Counted from the first letter of the stretch, positions 35,678-45,148 are shown. The stretch is 64,000 nucleotides of DNA from Streptomyces decoyicus (GCF_019880305.1 NZ_CP082301.1:6882001-6946000), one strand, 5' to 3'. Numbers and translations: made by a program. The notes: generated by a model from the letters alone, not told the origin.

Positions 35678-36012
35678 TCGACGTACTCGAAGACCGAACC
35701 GTCCGGGTGGCGGGCCACCAGATTGCGGCCGATCGGCGTCGGCAGGGGGCCGGCGATGATGTCCGCGCCGACCGCCGTCAGATCGGCCACCGCGTCGTCC
35801 ACATCCTTGACGGCGATGGTCGCCGTGATCTTCCGCAGCACCGACAACTCCGCCTCGGGGCCGCTCATCAGGAAGAAGGGCCCGACGGCCGCGACCGAGA
35901 CCCCGCCGCGCTGGAAACGGATCGCCTCCGCGCCCGTCAGCCGTTCGTAGACGCCGATCGCGGCACTGAGATCACCGACGCACACCCGCAATGAGGTCCC
36001 CAGAATGTCCAT
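35653..36012 (-). CDS. VOC family protein
   Basis: 119-residue single-domain vicinal-oxygen-chelate protein: MDILGTSLRVCVGDLSAAIG, YERLTGAEAIRFQRGGVSVA, ATIAVKDVDDAVADLTAVGA and the closing ARHPDGSVFEYVDRK. It could bind a small metabolite or act as an isomerase/dioxygenase; metal residues are not evident. Starts at ATG 36010-36012. Its stop lies in the loop of the strong terminator shared with the convergent oxidoreductase gene. Confidence 0.87.
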   Translation of the reverse strand: MDILGTSLRVCVGDLSAAIGVYERLTGAEAIRFQRGGVSVAAVGPFFLMSGPEAELSVLRKITATIAVKDVDDAVADLTAVGADIIAGPLPTPIGRNLVARHPDGSVFEYVDRKQDGEA

Positions 36013-36226
36013 ATGGACAAGCCTAGTTGGACGCCCTGCCGGTTCGCGATCAGTTGGCCATGATCGGTCCGCCCTCCGCCGCGCGGCGTGACAGCGCGAT
36101 GTCCCGGCTGCTGTCCCGGGCCCTCGTACGCCTGCGGGACAGGCGGCGCCCGGCCCGGAGGAGCGCTGTCGGCCCGGGGCCCCGTACTCCGGGATGTGCT
36201 AAACAGGGCGTAATCAAAGGGGTACT

Positions 36227-37381
36227 TTGCAGCAGCTCAAGCTCGGCATCATGTCGCAGACCCGTAAAGAGAACGAGCACCGTCTGCCGATCCACCCAGC
36301 GCACTTCGGACGTATCGACGCCGATCTCCAGCCCAGCATCTATCTACAGACCGGTTACGGAGAGCACTTCGGCGTCCCGGACAGTCAGCTCGCGCCGCTG
36401 GTCGCCGGTTTCCTCCCACGCGAGGAGCTGATCGCGGAGTGTGACGTCATCCTGCTGGCCAAACCGCTGCACGAGGATCTGGCGGAGCTGCGGGACGGGC
36501 AGGTGCTGTGGGGGTGGCCGCACTGCGTGCAGGACGAGAAGGTCACGCAGGCCGCCATCGACCGCAGGCTCACCGTGATCGCCTTCGAGGCGATGAACCA
36601 CTGGACCCCGGAGGGGTCGTTCAACCTGCACGTCTTCCACAAGAACAACGAGCTGGCCGGCTACTCGTCGGTGCTGCACGCCATGCAGCTGACCGGTGCG
36701 ACCGGTGACTACGGGCGCCGGCGGCGAGCGGTGGTGATCGGCTTCGGCGCCACCGCCCGGGGAGCGGTCACCGCGCTCAGCGCGCTGGGCGTTCACGACG
36801 TGGACGTGCTGACTGCCCGCGGCGTCACCGCCGTCAGCTCACCGATCCACTCGGCGCGGATCGTGCACTTCGACCACGACGTGGCCGACGGCACCCTCGA
36901 CCCGCGGCGCAGCATCGTGCTCACCGAGGACGGCCCGGAGCCGCTGGCCGAGTTCCTCGCCCGGCACGACATCATCGTCAACTGCGTGCTCCAGGACACC
37001 GCGGCGCCGCTGATGTTCCTGATAAAGGAGGACCTGCCGAAGCTCGCGCCCGGCACCCTTGTCATCGATGTCTCCTGCGACGAGGGCATGGGCTTCGCCT
37101 GGGCCCGGCCGACCACCTTCAACGCCCCGATGTTCACCGTCGGCGACCACGTCCACTACTACGGCGTGGACCACAGCCCCTCCTACCTGTGGGACGCGGC
37201 CACCTGGGAGAACAGCGAGGCGCTGATCCCGTTCCTGCGGCCGGTCCTCGAAGGGCCGGCCGGCTGGGACGGTGACGGCACGATCCGCCGGGCGATCGAG
37301 ATCCGCGGCGGTACCGTCCAGAACCCCGCGGTCCTGGCCTTCCAGCGCCGCGCCGAGCAGTACCCGCACGCGCTGCTCTGA
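36227..37381 (+). CDS. N5-(carboxyethyl)ornithine synthase / alanine dehydrogenase-like protein
   Basis: 384-residue NAD(P)-dependent opine-type dehydrogenase. The N-terminal substrate domain starts LKLGIMSQTRKENEHRLPIH, the family signature; VILLAKPLHEDLAELRDGQV and AFEAMNHWTPEGSFNLHVFH follow. The Rossmann loop is VVIGFGATARGAVTALSALG. Relatives reductively couple pyruvate to amino acids (carboxyethylornithine) or interconvert alanine. The start is probably the TTG at 36227 with AAAGGGG upstream, because the family begins near LKLGIM; ATG 36251 would remove that motif. The gene is monocistronic. Its substrate is not determined. Confidence 0.83.
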   Translation: MQQLKLGIMSQTRKENEHRLPIHPAHFGRIDADLQPSIYLQTGYGEHFGVPDSQLAPLVAGFLPREELIAECDVILLAKPLHEDLAELRDGQVLWGWPHCVQDEKVTQAAIDRRLTVIAFEAMNHWTPEGSFNLHVFHKNNELAGYSSVLHAMQLTGATGDYGRRRRAVVIGFGATARGAVTALSALGVHDVDVLTARGVTAVSSPIHSARIVHFDHDVADGTLDPRRSIVLTEDGPEPLAEFLARHDIIVNCVLQDTAAPLMFLIKEDLPKLAPGTLVIDVSCDEGMGFAWARPTTFNAPMFTVGDHVHYYGVDHSPSYLWDAATWENSEALIPFLRPVLEGPAGWDGDGTIRRAIEIRGGTVQNPAVLAFQRRAEQYPHALL

Positions 37382-37476
37382 GCCGCCGCCCGGTCGACGG
37401 CGTACCCGCACCGGGTGCGCCGTCGACCGGGCGCTGCTGCGCCGGGCATCGGGCGGTCGCCCCTGCGCCCCGGACG

Positions 37477-38292
37477 TCACACGCGGCAGAGGATCTCGCC
37501 GTGCAGGATGCCGAACCAGCCGTCCTCCTCGGCGCCCCACGTCCGCCAGGCCTGTGCGATCCGGTCCAGCTCCGCCGCCGTGGCGTGTCCGCCGTCCACC
37601 GCGTTTTGTGCGTAGGAGGAGCTGACCGTGCGGTCCGCCCACAGCTCGCTCCACCAGGAGCGCTCCTGCGGGGTGCGGTAGCACCAGGTGCCGGCGGTGG
37701 CGGTGATCGCGTCGGGGGCGAAACCGGCCTGCCGGGCCCAGGCGTGCAGCCGGCGTCCGGCGTCCGGCTCACCTCCGTTGGCGCGGGCCACCCGCAGATA
37801 CAGCCGCAGCCAGTCGGCCATTCCGTCGACCTCCGGGTACCAGGTCATGGCCGAATAGTCCGAATCGCGGACGGCGACGATCCCGCCGGGCTTGGTGACC
37901 CGGCGCATCTCGCGCAGCGCCTGGACGGGGTCGCCCACGTGCTGGAGCACCTGGTGGGCGTGCACCACACAGAAGGTGTCATCGGGGTAGTCCAGGGCGT
38001 GGACGTCGCCGACCGCGAAGTGGACGTTCGTCAGGCCCCGTTCGTCGGCCGTGGCGCGCGCCTGCCGGAGCACGTCCGGCGCCTGCTCCAGGCCGGTGAC
38101 CTGCCCGTCCGGTACCAGCGCGGCCAGGTCGGCGGTGATGGTGCCGGGGCCGCAGCCGACGTCCAGGACCTGCATGTGCGGCCGCAGGGAATCCAGGAGA
38201 TATCCGGCCGAGTTGGCGGCGGTGCGCCAGGTGTGGGAGCGCAGTACGGACTCATGGTGGCCGTGGGTGTAGACGGCGGATTCCTGCGGCAT
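37477..38292 (-). CDS. Class I SAM-dependent methyltransferase (UbiE-like)
   Basis: 271-residue methyltransferase. SAM-binding motif I is VLDVGCGPGTITADLAALVP, then GLEQAPDVLRQARATADERG, DTFCVVHAHQVLQHVGDPVQ and the post-motif GGIVAVRDSDYSAMTWYPEV. Usual family length. The substrate is unknown; the C-terminal Trp-rich half (ERSWWSELWADRTVSSSYAQ) is typical of actinobacterial small-molecule methyltransferases. Starts at ATG 38290-38292. No partner gene is adjacent. Confidence 0.9.
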   Translation of the reverse strand: MPQESAVYTHGHHESVLRSHTWRTAANSAGYLLDSLRPHMQVLDVGCGPGTITADLAALVPDGQVTGLEQAPDVLRQARATADERGLTNVHFAVGDVHALDYPDDTFCVVHAHQVLQHVGDPVQALREMRRVTKPGGIVAVRDSDYSAMTWYPEVDGMADWLRLYLRVARANGGEPDAGRRLHAWARQAGFAPDAITATAGTWCYRTPQERSWWSELWADRTVSSSYAQNAVDGGHATAAELDRIAQAWRTWGAEEDGWFGILHGEILCRV

Positions 38293-38444
38293 GGTCGACT
38301 CCTTCGCATGCTCCGGAGCGGTGACCCGGGACGCGCGGCGCCCGGGTCACCGCACGGGCGGCCGCGCGGAACCAGGCCCGGCCGCCCTGCGGCGTGGTGA
38401 TCACACCGTACGTCGGAATCTCGCATGATGAGAGGGGGGTCTCA

Positions 38445-39929
38445 TCATTCGGGCAGCAGACGGTAGACCGTCAGCGCCTCCTTGTGCTTGTCCAGCGTCA
38501 ACTCGGCCGGGGCGGGGGTCACTTCACCGTCGAACGCCAGCGTCGTACCCTCCGGGAGCCCGCTGATCCGCAGCCGGGAAAGGCGCGCCTCGCCGAGCAC
38601 CGGAGAGCTGCGCGGGGTGCCCGTCAGGGCCGCCGCGAGCAGCCGGGTGCGGGCCAGCCTGCCGCCGTGCACCACCCGCACATCGAGCACCCCGTCGGCC
38701 AGGTCGTGCCGGCGCACCGGCGCGAACCCCAGCCCCCGGTACTGGCAGTTGCCGACGAACAGCAGCCACACGGCGCGCCGCTCGCCATTGATCTTCAAGG
38801 TCAGCGGCTCGGCGGTGCGCAGCACCTCCCACGCCGCGAGCACCCCGGCCGGCCAGGCGCCGATCTTCCCCGCCCACCGCTCGCGGATCCGCACCAGCTC
38901 CGGATACGCCCCGATCGAGAAGGTGTTGAGGAAGTGCCGCGCCTCCGGATGCGGCTCGGCCCGGAAGCGTGCCACGTCCACCGCCACGGCCTCACCGGTC
39001 TCCACGGCGCGTGCCGCCTCCGCGTAGGTCTCGATCCCCAGGTCGTACGCGAAGTGGTTCAGGGTGCCGCCGGGCAGTACCGCGAGCGGCAGCCCGTGCC
39101 GCAGTGCGACCTCCGCCGCGGCATTGACGGTGCCGTCGCCGCCGAGCACGCCCAGGGCCCCGCCCAGCGTCCTGGCCCGCTCGGCGGCGTCTTCGAGGAC
39201 CTTGTCCAGCGGCTCGCCGTCCTGCTCGCCGCACACCACCACCTCGGCCTGCGGCAGCACCCCGTGCACCTCCTCGGCCCGGTCCGGGCGGGGGCCGCCC
39301 GTGCGCTGCCCAGAGGCCTGGTTCGCCACCACGACCAGACCCCGGCCGCCCGGCAGCGCGGGCGCGTCGGCGCGCGGTCTGGCGGGCGGCGCCAGCTGGG
39401 CGCGGGTCGGTGCGAAACCCCGGACCGCGAACGCCGCGCCGGCCCCCAGCGCGGCACCAGCCAGCACATCACCCGGATAGTGCACCCCCGTATAGACGCG
39501 GGAGAACGCCACCGAAGCGGCCACCGGCGCCAGCGCCAGACCCCACCACTTGTTCTCGAAGGCCACACCGGTCGCGAAGGCCACCGCCGAGGCCGCATGC
39601 CCGGACGGGAAAGAGGAGGTGATGGGCTGACGATGCAGCTGCCGTATGACCGGGACCGTGTCCAGCAGCGGCCGCTCGCGCCGCACCGAGCGCTTGCCGA
39701 GCGTGTTCACCGTCGCCGACGCCACGGCCAGCGAAGCCACCCCGCGCAGCGCGGCCCGGCGCATCGGCCGGCCGCCCAGCGCCGCCGCGCCGGCCGCGAG
39801 ACCGAACCACAGCAGCCCGTGGTTGGCGCTACGGGTCAGCCGGGGCAGCACCCGCTGCGCGCCCGGCCATTCGCGCGAGGCGATGAGGTGGAAGGTCCGC
39901 CGGTCGAGATGGGTCAATAGCGATCGCAT
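38445..39929 (-). CDS. PAP2 phosphatase - diacylglycerol/lipid kinase fusion protein
   Basis: 494-residue membrane protein with opposing lipid activities. Residues about 20-180 form a PAP2 acid-phosphatase-like membrane domain: KRSVRRERPLLDTV, SSFPSGHAASAVAFATGVAF and RVYTGVHYPGDVLAGAALGA, holding the three phosphatase motifs. Residues about 200-490 are a diacylglycerol-kinase catalytic domain with LGGALGVLGGDGTVNAAAEV and LPLAVLPGGTLNHFAYDLGI. Substrates are expected to be phosphatidic acid/isoprenyl phosphates and diacylglycerol or sphingoid lipids. The ATG at 39927-39929 has AAGGTGG upstream. The fused architecture is recurrent in actinobacteria. Confidence 0.9.
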   Translation of the reverse strand: MRSLLTHLDRRTFHLIASREWPGAQRVLPRLTRSANHGLLWFGLAAGAAALGGRPMRRAALRGVASLAVASATVNTLGKRSVRRERPLLDTVPVIRQLHRQPITSSFPSGHAASAVAFATGVAFENKWWGLALAPVAASVAFSRVYTGVHYPGDVLAGAALGAGAAFAVRGFAPTRAQLAPPARPRADAPALPGGRGLVVVANQASGQRTGGPRPDRAEEVHGVLPQAEVVVCGEQDGEPLDKVLEDAAERARTLGGALGVLGGDGTVNAAAEVALRHGLPLAVLPGGTLNHFAYDLGIETYAEAARAVETGEAVAVDVARFRAEPHPEARHFLNTFSIGAYPELVRIRERWAGKIGAWPAGVLAAWEVLRTAEPLTLKINGERRAVWLLFVGNCQYRGLGFAPVRRHDLADGVLDVRVVHGGRLARTRLLAAALTGTPRSSPVLGEARLSRLRISGLPEGTTLAFDGEVTPAPAELTLDKHKEALTVYRLLPE

Positions 39930-40092
39930 GCGCCACCTTGTACCCCACACGGCCCGGAACAGGCAGGAAGGCGCCGCGACGGGCCCCAGGGGTGTCTCCC
40001 CGACCTCCGTGGGCCTTCAAGGCCCGGCTGCCGTGCCCCGGCTGCCGTGCCCCGGCCGTCCCTGCCCCGGCCGTCCGTGCTTCGCTTCCGGG

Positions 40093-40542
40093 ATGATCAG
40101 GAGACGGCGCGACACCGACCTCGACGCCTGTGTGGCGGTCCTGGCGGAGGTACACACCCACAGCGGCTATCCGCACCACTGGCCGGACGATCCGGCGGGC
40201 TGGCTGACCCCCGACGGGCTGACCGCCGCCTGGGTCGCCGAGGCGGACGGCTCGGTCGTCGGCCATGTGGCGCTGTGCGGACGCGAGGTCGGCCGGCTGT
40301 GCGTCGCACCCACCGCACGCGGCGCGGGCCTCGGCGGACGTCTGCTGCGCGCCGTCGAGACGGAGGCGGCGGCCCGCGGACTGCGTCCCGTACTGGAGGT
40401 GAAGGACACCGACACCGCGGCCCTCGCCCTCTACGAGCGGCTGGGCTGGACCCGCCGCGCCACCGCGCGGCAGGAGTGGGGCGCCGGCGAGGTGGTGACG
40501 GTGCACCGCTACGAGGCCCCCGCGGCCCGCCCGGCGCATTGA
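40093..40542 (+). CDS. GNAT family N-acetyltransferase
   Basis: 149-residue acetyltransferase: MIRRRRDTDLDACVAVLAEV, GREVGRLCVAPTARGAGLGG (acetyl-CoA loop RGAGLG), then EVKDTDTAALALYERLGW. ATG at 40093. It diverges from the PAP2-kinase gene with about 160 bases between starts. The DNA just before its start is a run of near-identical CCCCGGCCGTCC-like units (about 40031-40076). The substrate is unknown. Confidence 0.88.
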   Translation: MIRRRRDTDLDACVAVLAEVHTHSGYPHHWPDDPAGWLTPDGLTAAWVAEADGSVVGHVALCGREVGRLCVAPTARGAGLGGRLLRAVETEAAARGLRPVLEVKDTDTAALALYERLGWTRRATARQEWGAGEVVTVHRYEAPAARPAH

Positions 40543-40667
40543 ACGCCCGTACCCCTCCCCGCTGACGTGTCGCCCCCGTTGCCACCCCGCCATCTGCCAA
40601 GGTGGACGGGGCCGCCCCTCATGTGACGGGCCCACGATCGACCCGCCGTCGCGGAGTGGAGGTACGG

Positions 40668-41882
40668 ATGCAGCGGACCGCCCCGGATCCGCAGCGGGAG
40701 CCGGAGCCGGATCCGCCGGTGGGCCTGCCGGTCCTCCCGGAACTTGCCGCGCACCTCTCCGCGGCCGCCGACCGCACCGAAGCCGAGCCGCCCGGCGGCT
40801 CCGTACCGCTGCGCACCGCCGCCTGCGGCTACTGGAGACGCCGCGGCCTGGCCACCACCCCCGACCGGGTCCTCGCCGCCCCCGGGGCACCGGCCCTGCT
40901 CCTCGCGCTGTACGCCGCGGCCGACGGGGCGGTGGTGCTGCCGCGGCCCTGCTCCGAGTGGTACGCACCGCCCGCCCGGCTGCTCGGGCGGCCGGTGCAT
41001 CTCGCGCCCGTACCGGCGGAATCGGGCGGGGTGCCCGACCCGTTCGCACTGCTGGAGACCGTCCGCCGGGCCCGGATGCACGGTGACGGTCCGCGCGTCC
41101 TCGTGCTGTCCGTCGCCGACGATCCGACCGGCACCTGCCCCGCGCCCGAACAGCTGCACGAGGTCTGTGAGGCGGCGGCGCAGGAAGGGCTGTGGATCAT
41201 CAGCGACGAGACGCGCCGCGATCTGCTGCACGATCCGCACGACACCGTGCTGCTCAGCCCCGCCGAGATGCTGCCCGGCGAGGTCGTGGTGCTCACCGAC
41301 CTGCGGGCCACGCTGGTGCCCGCCTCCTGGCCGGCCGCCCTGGCCCGCTTTCCCGCCACCGACCGGGGAGCCTTCCTGCGGACCGCCGCGCTCGACGCGC
41401 TCACCGCGGTCTCCGCGCCGCTTCCCGGCCCGGTCGGCTGCGCCGTCACCCATGCGCTCGGCGAACCCGACGAGGTGCGCGCCAGGACGGCCACCGCCGC
41501 CCGGGTGTACGGCACGCTCGCCGCGGCGCTCCACCACACCGTCACCGAGGTCGGCGCCGTCTGCCGCCCACCGCACTCCGGCAGCCACCTCTACGCCGAC
41601 TTCGAACCGCTGCGCCGGCCGCTGGCGGCCCGCGGGATCGTGGAATCCCACGCGCTGGAACGGAAGTTGGCGCCCTGGAGGGCACGGGGCGGACACCGCT
41701 TCGGCGACGCGCCGGGCGCCCTGCGGGTACGCCTCGGCGCCGAGGCGCTGCTGGGCGCCGACCGCGAGCTGCGACAGCGCGTCCTGGCCGCGCCGGATCC
41801 GCTGGAACTCCCGCACATCACCGAGGCGTTGACCGCGCTGTCGCGCGCGCTGGCCGGGCTCACGACGTCCGCGGGCGGCTGA
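40668..41882 (+). CDS. Aminotransferase-fold (class I/II) protein, apparently lacking the PLP lysine
   Basis: 404-residue fold-type I homologue. The scaffold is recognisable: APGAPALLLALYAAADGAVV, VLVLSVADDPTGTCPAPEQL (the NPTG-like loop), GLWIISDETRRDLLHD (the D-E-x-Y region) and a C-terminal domain ending GALRVRLGAEALL. Where active enzymes have S-x-S-K before a Pro/Gly-rich R-x-G-W, this protein reads VVLTDLRATLVPASWP, with Arg213 at or near the lysine position. The only lysine in the whole protein is Lys333 (LERKLAPW). It is therefore probably not a transaminase. ATG 40668 follows GGAGG. It lies 83 bases before the metallo-beta-lactamase-fold gene, likely cotranscribed. Confidence 0.8.
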   Translation: MQRTAPDPQREPEPDPPVGLPVLPELAAHLSAAADRTEAEPPGGSVPLRTAACGYWRRRGLATTPDRVLAAPGAPALLLALYAAADGAVVLPRPCSEWYAPPARLLGRPVHLAPVPAESGGVPDPFALLETVRRARMHGDGPRVLVLSVADDPTGTCPAPEQLHEVCEAAAQEGLWIISDETRRDLLHDPHDTVLLSPAEMLPGEVVVLTDLRATLVPASWPAALARFPATDRGAFLRTAALDALTAVSAPLPGPVGCAVTHALGEPDEVRARTATAARVYGTLAAALHHTVTEVGAVCRPPHSGSHLYADFEPLRRPLAARGIVESHALERKLAPWRARGGHRFGDAPGALRVRLGAEALLGADRELRQRVLAAPDPLELPHITEALTALSRALAGLTTSAGG

Positions 41883-41965
41883 ACACCCCGCCGGACCCGC
41901 CCGCACCCGCCGCTTCGCCCCCGCCCGCACCCGTCCCGGTTGTGTCCACCGTAAGGAGCCCCTCG

Positions 41966-43129
41966 ATGACCGAACAGACCGAGCGCTCCCTCGCCGAGCA
42001 GCCCCCCGACACCGGGCGACTGCCGAACGCCGCGCCCGGCGATGGCGCCGCACCGGCCGGGGGAGCGGGCCGCGGCGACGGCCCGGCCACCGCGCAGGCC
42101 ACCACCACCGCGGGCGCGCCGGCCCGCCCGCACACCGCTCCGCCCCCGCTCGCCGAGCCCCGCCCCCTGGGGGAAACCCGCACCTGGCCGCGGGACTTCA
42201 CCCACCGGCTGACCGCTCCGCTGCCCGGGGTCCGCGCCCTGGCCCGGATCGCCCGTGAGGGCAAGCTGCGCCCGGCCCCCGAGAAGCTCCCGGAGATCCA
42301 GCAACTCCCCTTCGAACCCGGCCCGATGCCGGTCGCCGGCACCACCACCCTCGCCCTCACCTGGGCCGGACACGCCAGTTGGGTCATCCGCATCGGCGGG
42401 CTGACCGTACTGACCGACCCGGTCTGGTCCCGCAAGATCCTCGGCACCCCCGCACGGGTCACCCCCGTAGGGGTCCGCTGGGAGGACCTGCCTCCGGTCG
42501 ACGCCGTCGTCATCAGCCACAACCACTACGACCACCTCGACGCACCCACCCTCAAACGGCTGCCGCGCCACACCCCGCTGCTGCTCCCCGCCGGGCTGGC
42601 GCCCTGGGCCCGTAGGCGCGGCTTCACCCAGGTCACTGACCTCGACTGGTGGGAGGCGGTCGAACTGCCCGCCCCGGGCGGCCCCGTACGCTTCGACTTC
42701 GTCCCCGCCCACCACTGGAGCAAGCGGACCCTGACCGACACCTGCCGCTCCCTGTGGGGCGGCTGGCTGCTCACCGCGCCCGACGGCCGGCGGATCCACT
42801 TCGCGGGGGACACCGGCTACGGCCACTGGTTCGAGGAGATCGGCCGCCGCTACCCCGGCATCGACCTGGCCCTGCTGCCCATCGGCGCCTACGACCCGCG
42901 CTGGATGCTGCGACCGGTGCACACCGACCCGGAGGAGGCGGTCAAGGCCTGCCAGGACCTCGGTGCCCGCGCCCTGGCCCCGATGCACTGGTCCACCTTC
43001 CTGCTCTCCGGCGAGCCGCCCCTGGAACCCCTGCACCGGGTCCGCACCGCCTGGGCCGCCACCGGCCGCCCCCGCGAGGACCTCTGGGATCTGCCCGTCG
43101 GTGCTTCCCGGGTGCTGGCCGAACACTGA
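41966..43129 (+). CDS. Metallo-beta-lactamase-fold hydrolase (NAPE-PLD/UlaG-like)
   Basis: 387-residue metal-dependent hydrolase. Zinc motifs: TWAGHASWVIRIGGLTVLTD, SHNHYDHLDAPTLKRLP (HxHxDH), PAHHWSKRTLTD, IHFAGDTGYGHWF and LAPMHWSTFLLSG. The arrangement matches the bacterial relatives of N-acyl-phosphatidylethanolamine phospholipase D, so a phosphodiester lipid or similar substrate is possible. The first 75 residues are an Ala/Pro-rich disordered extension. ATG 41966 follows AAGGAG. Upstream partner: the aminotransferase-fold pseudoenzyme. A hairpin follows the stop. Confidence 0.9.
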   Translation: MTEQTERSLAEQPPDTGRLPNAAPGDGAAPAGGAGRGDGPATAQATTTAGAPARPHTAPPPLAEPRPLGETRTWPRDFTHRLTAPLPGVRALARIAREGKLRPAPEKLPEIQQLPFEPGPMPVAGTTTLALTWAGHASWVIRIGGLTVLTDPVWSRKILGTPARVTPVGVRWEDLPPVDAVVISHNHYDHLDAPTLKRLPRHTPLLLPAGLAPWARRRGFTQVTDLDWWEAVELPAPGGPVRFDFVPAHHWSKRTLTDTCRSLWGGWLLTAPDGRRIHFAGDTGYGHWFEEIGRRYPGIDLALLPIGAYDPRWMLRPVHTDPEEAVKACQDLGARALAPMHWSTFLLSGEPPLEPLHRVRTAWAATGRPREDLWDLPVGASRVLAEH

Positions 43130-43194
43130 ACCCGGCGGAGGACTTCGTCCCTGACCCGTGACCCGCTTCTTCCCGCAAAGGATGCTCCGCCCCG

Positions 43195-43227
43195 GAACCC
43201 GGGCCCCGGGCCTCGGCCCCCGGGTTC
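43195..43227. terminator. Hairpin between convergent genes
   Basis: GAACCCGGG (43195-43203) pairs with CCCGGGTTC (43219-43227) around a G/C-rich loop, located 66 bases after the metallo-hydrolase stop and 25 bases from the stop of the gene on the other strand. Confidence 0.7.
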
Positions 43228-43251
43228 GTCATCGGTAGCGGTGGTCCGGAT

Positions 43252-44337
43252 TCAGCGTGCGCCGTCCTGGACCGACCAGCGGTAAAGGGTGTTCGACTCC
43301 GTGGTCACCCAGGTTCCGTCGCCGGGGAGCCACACGGAGTCGACGTCATGCATCGGGTAGTCGATCCGGCCGTGGAGTTCGCCGGTCGTCGGGTCGGCCA
43401 GCCAGTGGCTGTGCTCCTCCCAGATGTCCTCGCCGAACATGAACACCCGGGCCTCGTCGTAGGAGTTGTACAAGGCCACCAGGGCGGTGTCCGCGTCGAC
43501 ATAGCCACCCCGGCAGGAGATCCACGGCCGGTCATGGACCGAGCAGTCTCCCGTGCCCGCTGCGGGGAAGTCACTCAACCGCAGCACCGCCGTCACTTCG
43601 GAGGACGGAAGCCGGTGCCAGCGCACATCCCGGCCGCCCTCGTCGACACTCATCTCCACGGTGCCCGACGGGTTCGTGGACAGCACGACCCGGCCGGGCG
43701 GCTCCGGCTGTCCGGCAAGCGCCGCCATCCGCTTCCCGAGGACGATATGGCCGCAGACCAGGGACGCCTGATAGTGCACCGGTTGCGCTCCACCGCGGGA
43801 TACGTGAACACCGGTCAGATAGCCCTCGGAACCCCAGGTCAGTTCCACATGCCGCTCGTATCCACCACACGGGAGGACAGTGCGGGCCAGCACATTTCCC
43901 GCGGTGTCCAGCACGACGAACAGGCTCTTGCCGGCGGTGTCCGACGGCAGTCGCAGCAGGATCTGGGTTTCCCGGTACGGTCCCGCCATGGCGAAGCCGA
44001 CGTGATTCCACCGGCTGGTGGACCCGGCGCCGAACGGCTGGTGCCACATCCGGCTGCCGTCCCGGTGGACGGCTGTGTACGAGGACTCGCCCTGGAAAAC
44101 CACGACAGACAGGTCCGGTGCAACCCAGTCCTTGACAGAGCTCTCGTGCGGAGCGGGCCGGGGGAACTCGGCGAGCAATTCCAGGTCCTCGCCCAGCTCG
44201 TACACCCGCAACGAGTCCGGATACTTGAGCAGCATCCGCGGCAGCGGCCCGCTCGGGTCGAACCGCCCTCCTTCCTCCAAGGCATGCCGAACCCCCGGGA
44301 TCCGGTACTTCGCCACCAAGCGAGGAGTGATCGCCAC
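43252..44337 (-). CDS. Hypothetical protein with a beta-propeller-like pattern
   Basis: 361 residues from GTG 44335-44337 (GAGAGGGAT upstream). No family was recognised. The sequence has repeating strand-turn-strand units with Trp/Asp-Gly turns (LSVVVFQGESSYTAVHRDGS, SLFVVLDTAGNVLARTVLP, VTAVLRLSDFPAAGTGDCSV, YPMHDVDSVWLPGDGTWVTT), suggesting a WD40/YVTN-like propeller. No signal peptide or membrane segment is seen. Codon use is normal for the window. It is flanked by a terminator and a DedA gene with no functional hint. Confidence 0.7.
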   Translation of the reverse strand: MAITPRLVAKYRIPGVRHALEEGGRFDPSGPLPRMLLKYPDSLRVYELGEDLELLAEFPRPAPHESSVKDWVAPDLSVVVFQGESSYTAVHRDGSRMWHQPFGAGSTSRWNHVGFAMAGPYRETQILLRLPSDTAGKSLFVVLDTAGNVLARTVLPCGGYERHVELTWGSEGYLTGVHVSRGGAQPVHYQASLVCGHIVLGKRMAALAGQPEPPGRVVLSTNPSGTVEMSVDEGGRDVRWHRLPSSEVTAVLRLSDFPAAGTGDCSVHDRPWISCRGGYVDADTALVALYNSYDEARVFMFGEDIWEEHSHWLADPTTGELHGRIDYPMHDVDSVWLPGDGTWVTTESNTLYRWSVQDGAR

Positions 44338-44512
44338 AGCATCCCTCTCGTTGTCCGCCTCCAGGGGGTTTTCCCTGGTCGCTATGGCGCGGACGCCCTG
44401 GAGTGCGCCGACGGTTCTCCCGGTCGAGTTCCTGCGGGCGTACGTGTGCGGTCGAAGCCGGTGGGGCGGCGGCCCCGGGCAGAAAGGCCGTCACACGGCC
44501 TGCCGGACGCGT

Positions 44513-45148
44513 TCAGGCCCCGCCCTCGCCCCCGGCCGCCCTGACGCGCCGCCAGGCGGCCGGCGCCACGCTGATCACCACCGTCAGGCCGATCGCCATG
44601 ACCACGCCCTGCCACGGCTTGCTGAAGAGCGAGCCGCTCAGCAGCCCGATGAGCTGGTACGTCGCCGCCCAGGCCAGACACGCCGGAATATCGCCGCGGA
44701 CGAACCGCGGCAACGGCATCGCGGCGAGCAGACACGCCAGCATGACCGGGATCCGCCCGGCCGGCACGAGCCGGGACAGCACCAGTACCAGCACCCCGTG
44801 CTCCCGCAGTTTGTGCTGTGCCTGGGCCAGCCGCTCCGGTGCGGCACGGGCGCGCAGCCGCGCCAGCCAGCGCGAGCCGTTACGGGAGTGACTGCCGCGC
44901 CGCCCGAGCCAGTACAGCCCCACATCGCCGAGGAAAGCGGCGCAGGACGCCACCGCGAAGACGATCAGCAGCGCGAACGGCGAGGTGTGGTGGAAGGCGA
45001 CCACCGCCGCCGAGCTGACCAGTGCCCCCGTCGGCACCACGGGCACCAGTGACCCGAGGACCACCAGCAGAAACAGTGACGGATAGCCCACCGCCTGCTG
45101 CGTCGACTCCGGCGGCACGCTCCGCACCAGCTCACCGAACACCGTCAT
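44513..45148 (-). CDS. DedA/VTT-domain membrane protein
   Basis: 211-residue integral membrane protein of the DedA family, linked in other bacteria to undecaprenyl-phosphate or lipid flipping and membrane homeostasis. Features: hydrophobic segments YPSLFLLVVLGSLVPVVPTG and FALLIVFAVASCAAFLGDVG, the VTT motif LSRLVPAGRIPVMLACLLAA, and two C-terminal helices. Its ATG at 45148 overlaps the stop of the metallo-hydrolase gene (TGATG), so the two are translationally coupled. Confidence 0.88.
   Translation of the reverse strand: MTVFGELVRSVPPESTQQAVGYPSLFLLVVLGSLVPVVPTGALVSSAAVVAFHHTSPFALLIVFAVASCAAFLGDVGLYWLGRRGSHSRNGSRWLARLRARAAPERLAQAQHKLREHGVLVLVLSRLVPAGRIPVMLACLLAAMPLPRFVRGDIPACLAWAATYQLIGLLSGSLFSKPWQGVVMAIGLTVVISVAPAAWRRVRAAGGEGGA

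Noticed and set aside
40031-40076. CCCCGGCCGTCC-type repeats as a CRISPR-like array
   Set aside because: Units are adjacent with no spacers and far too short.
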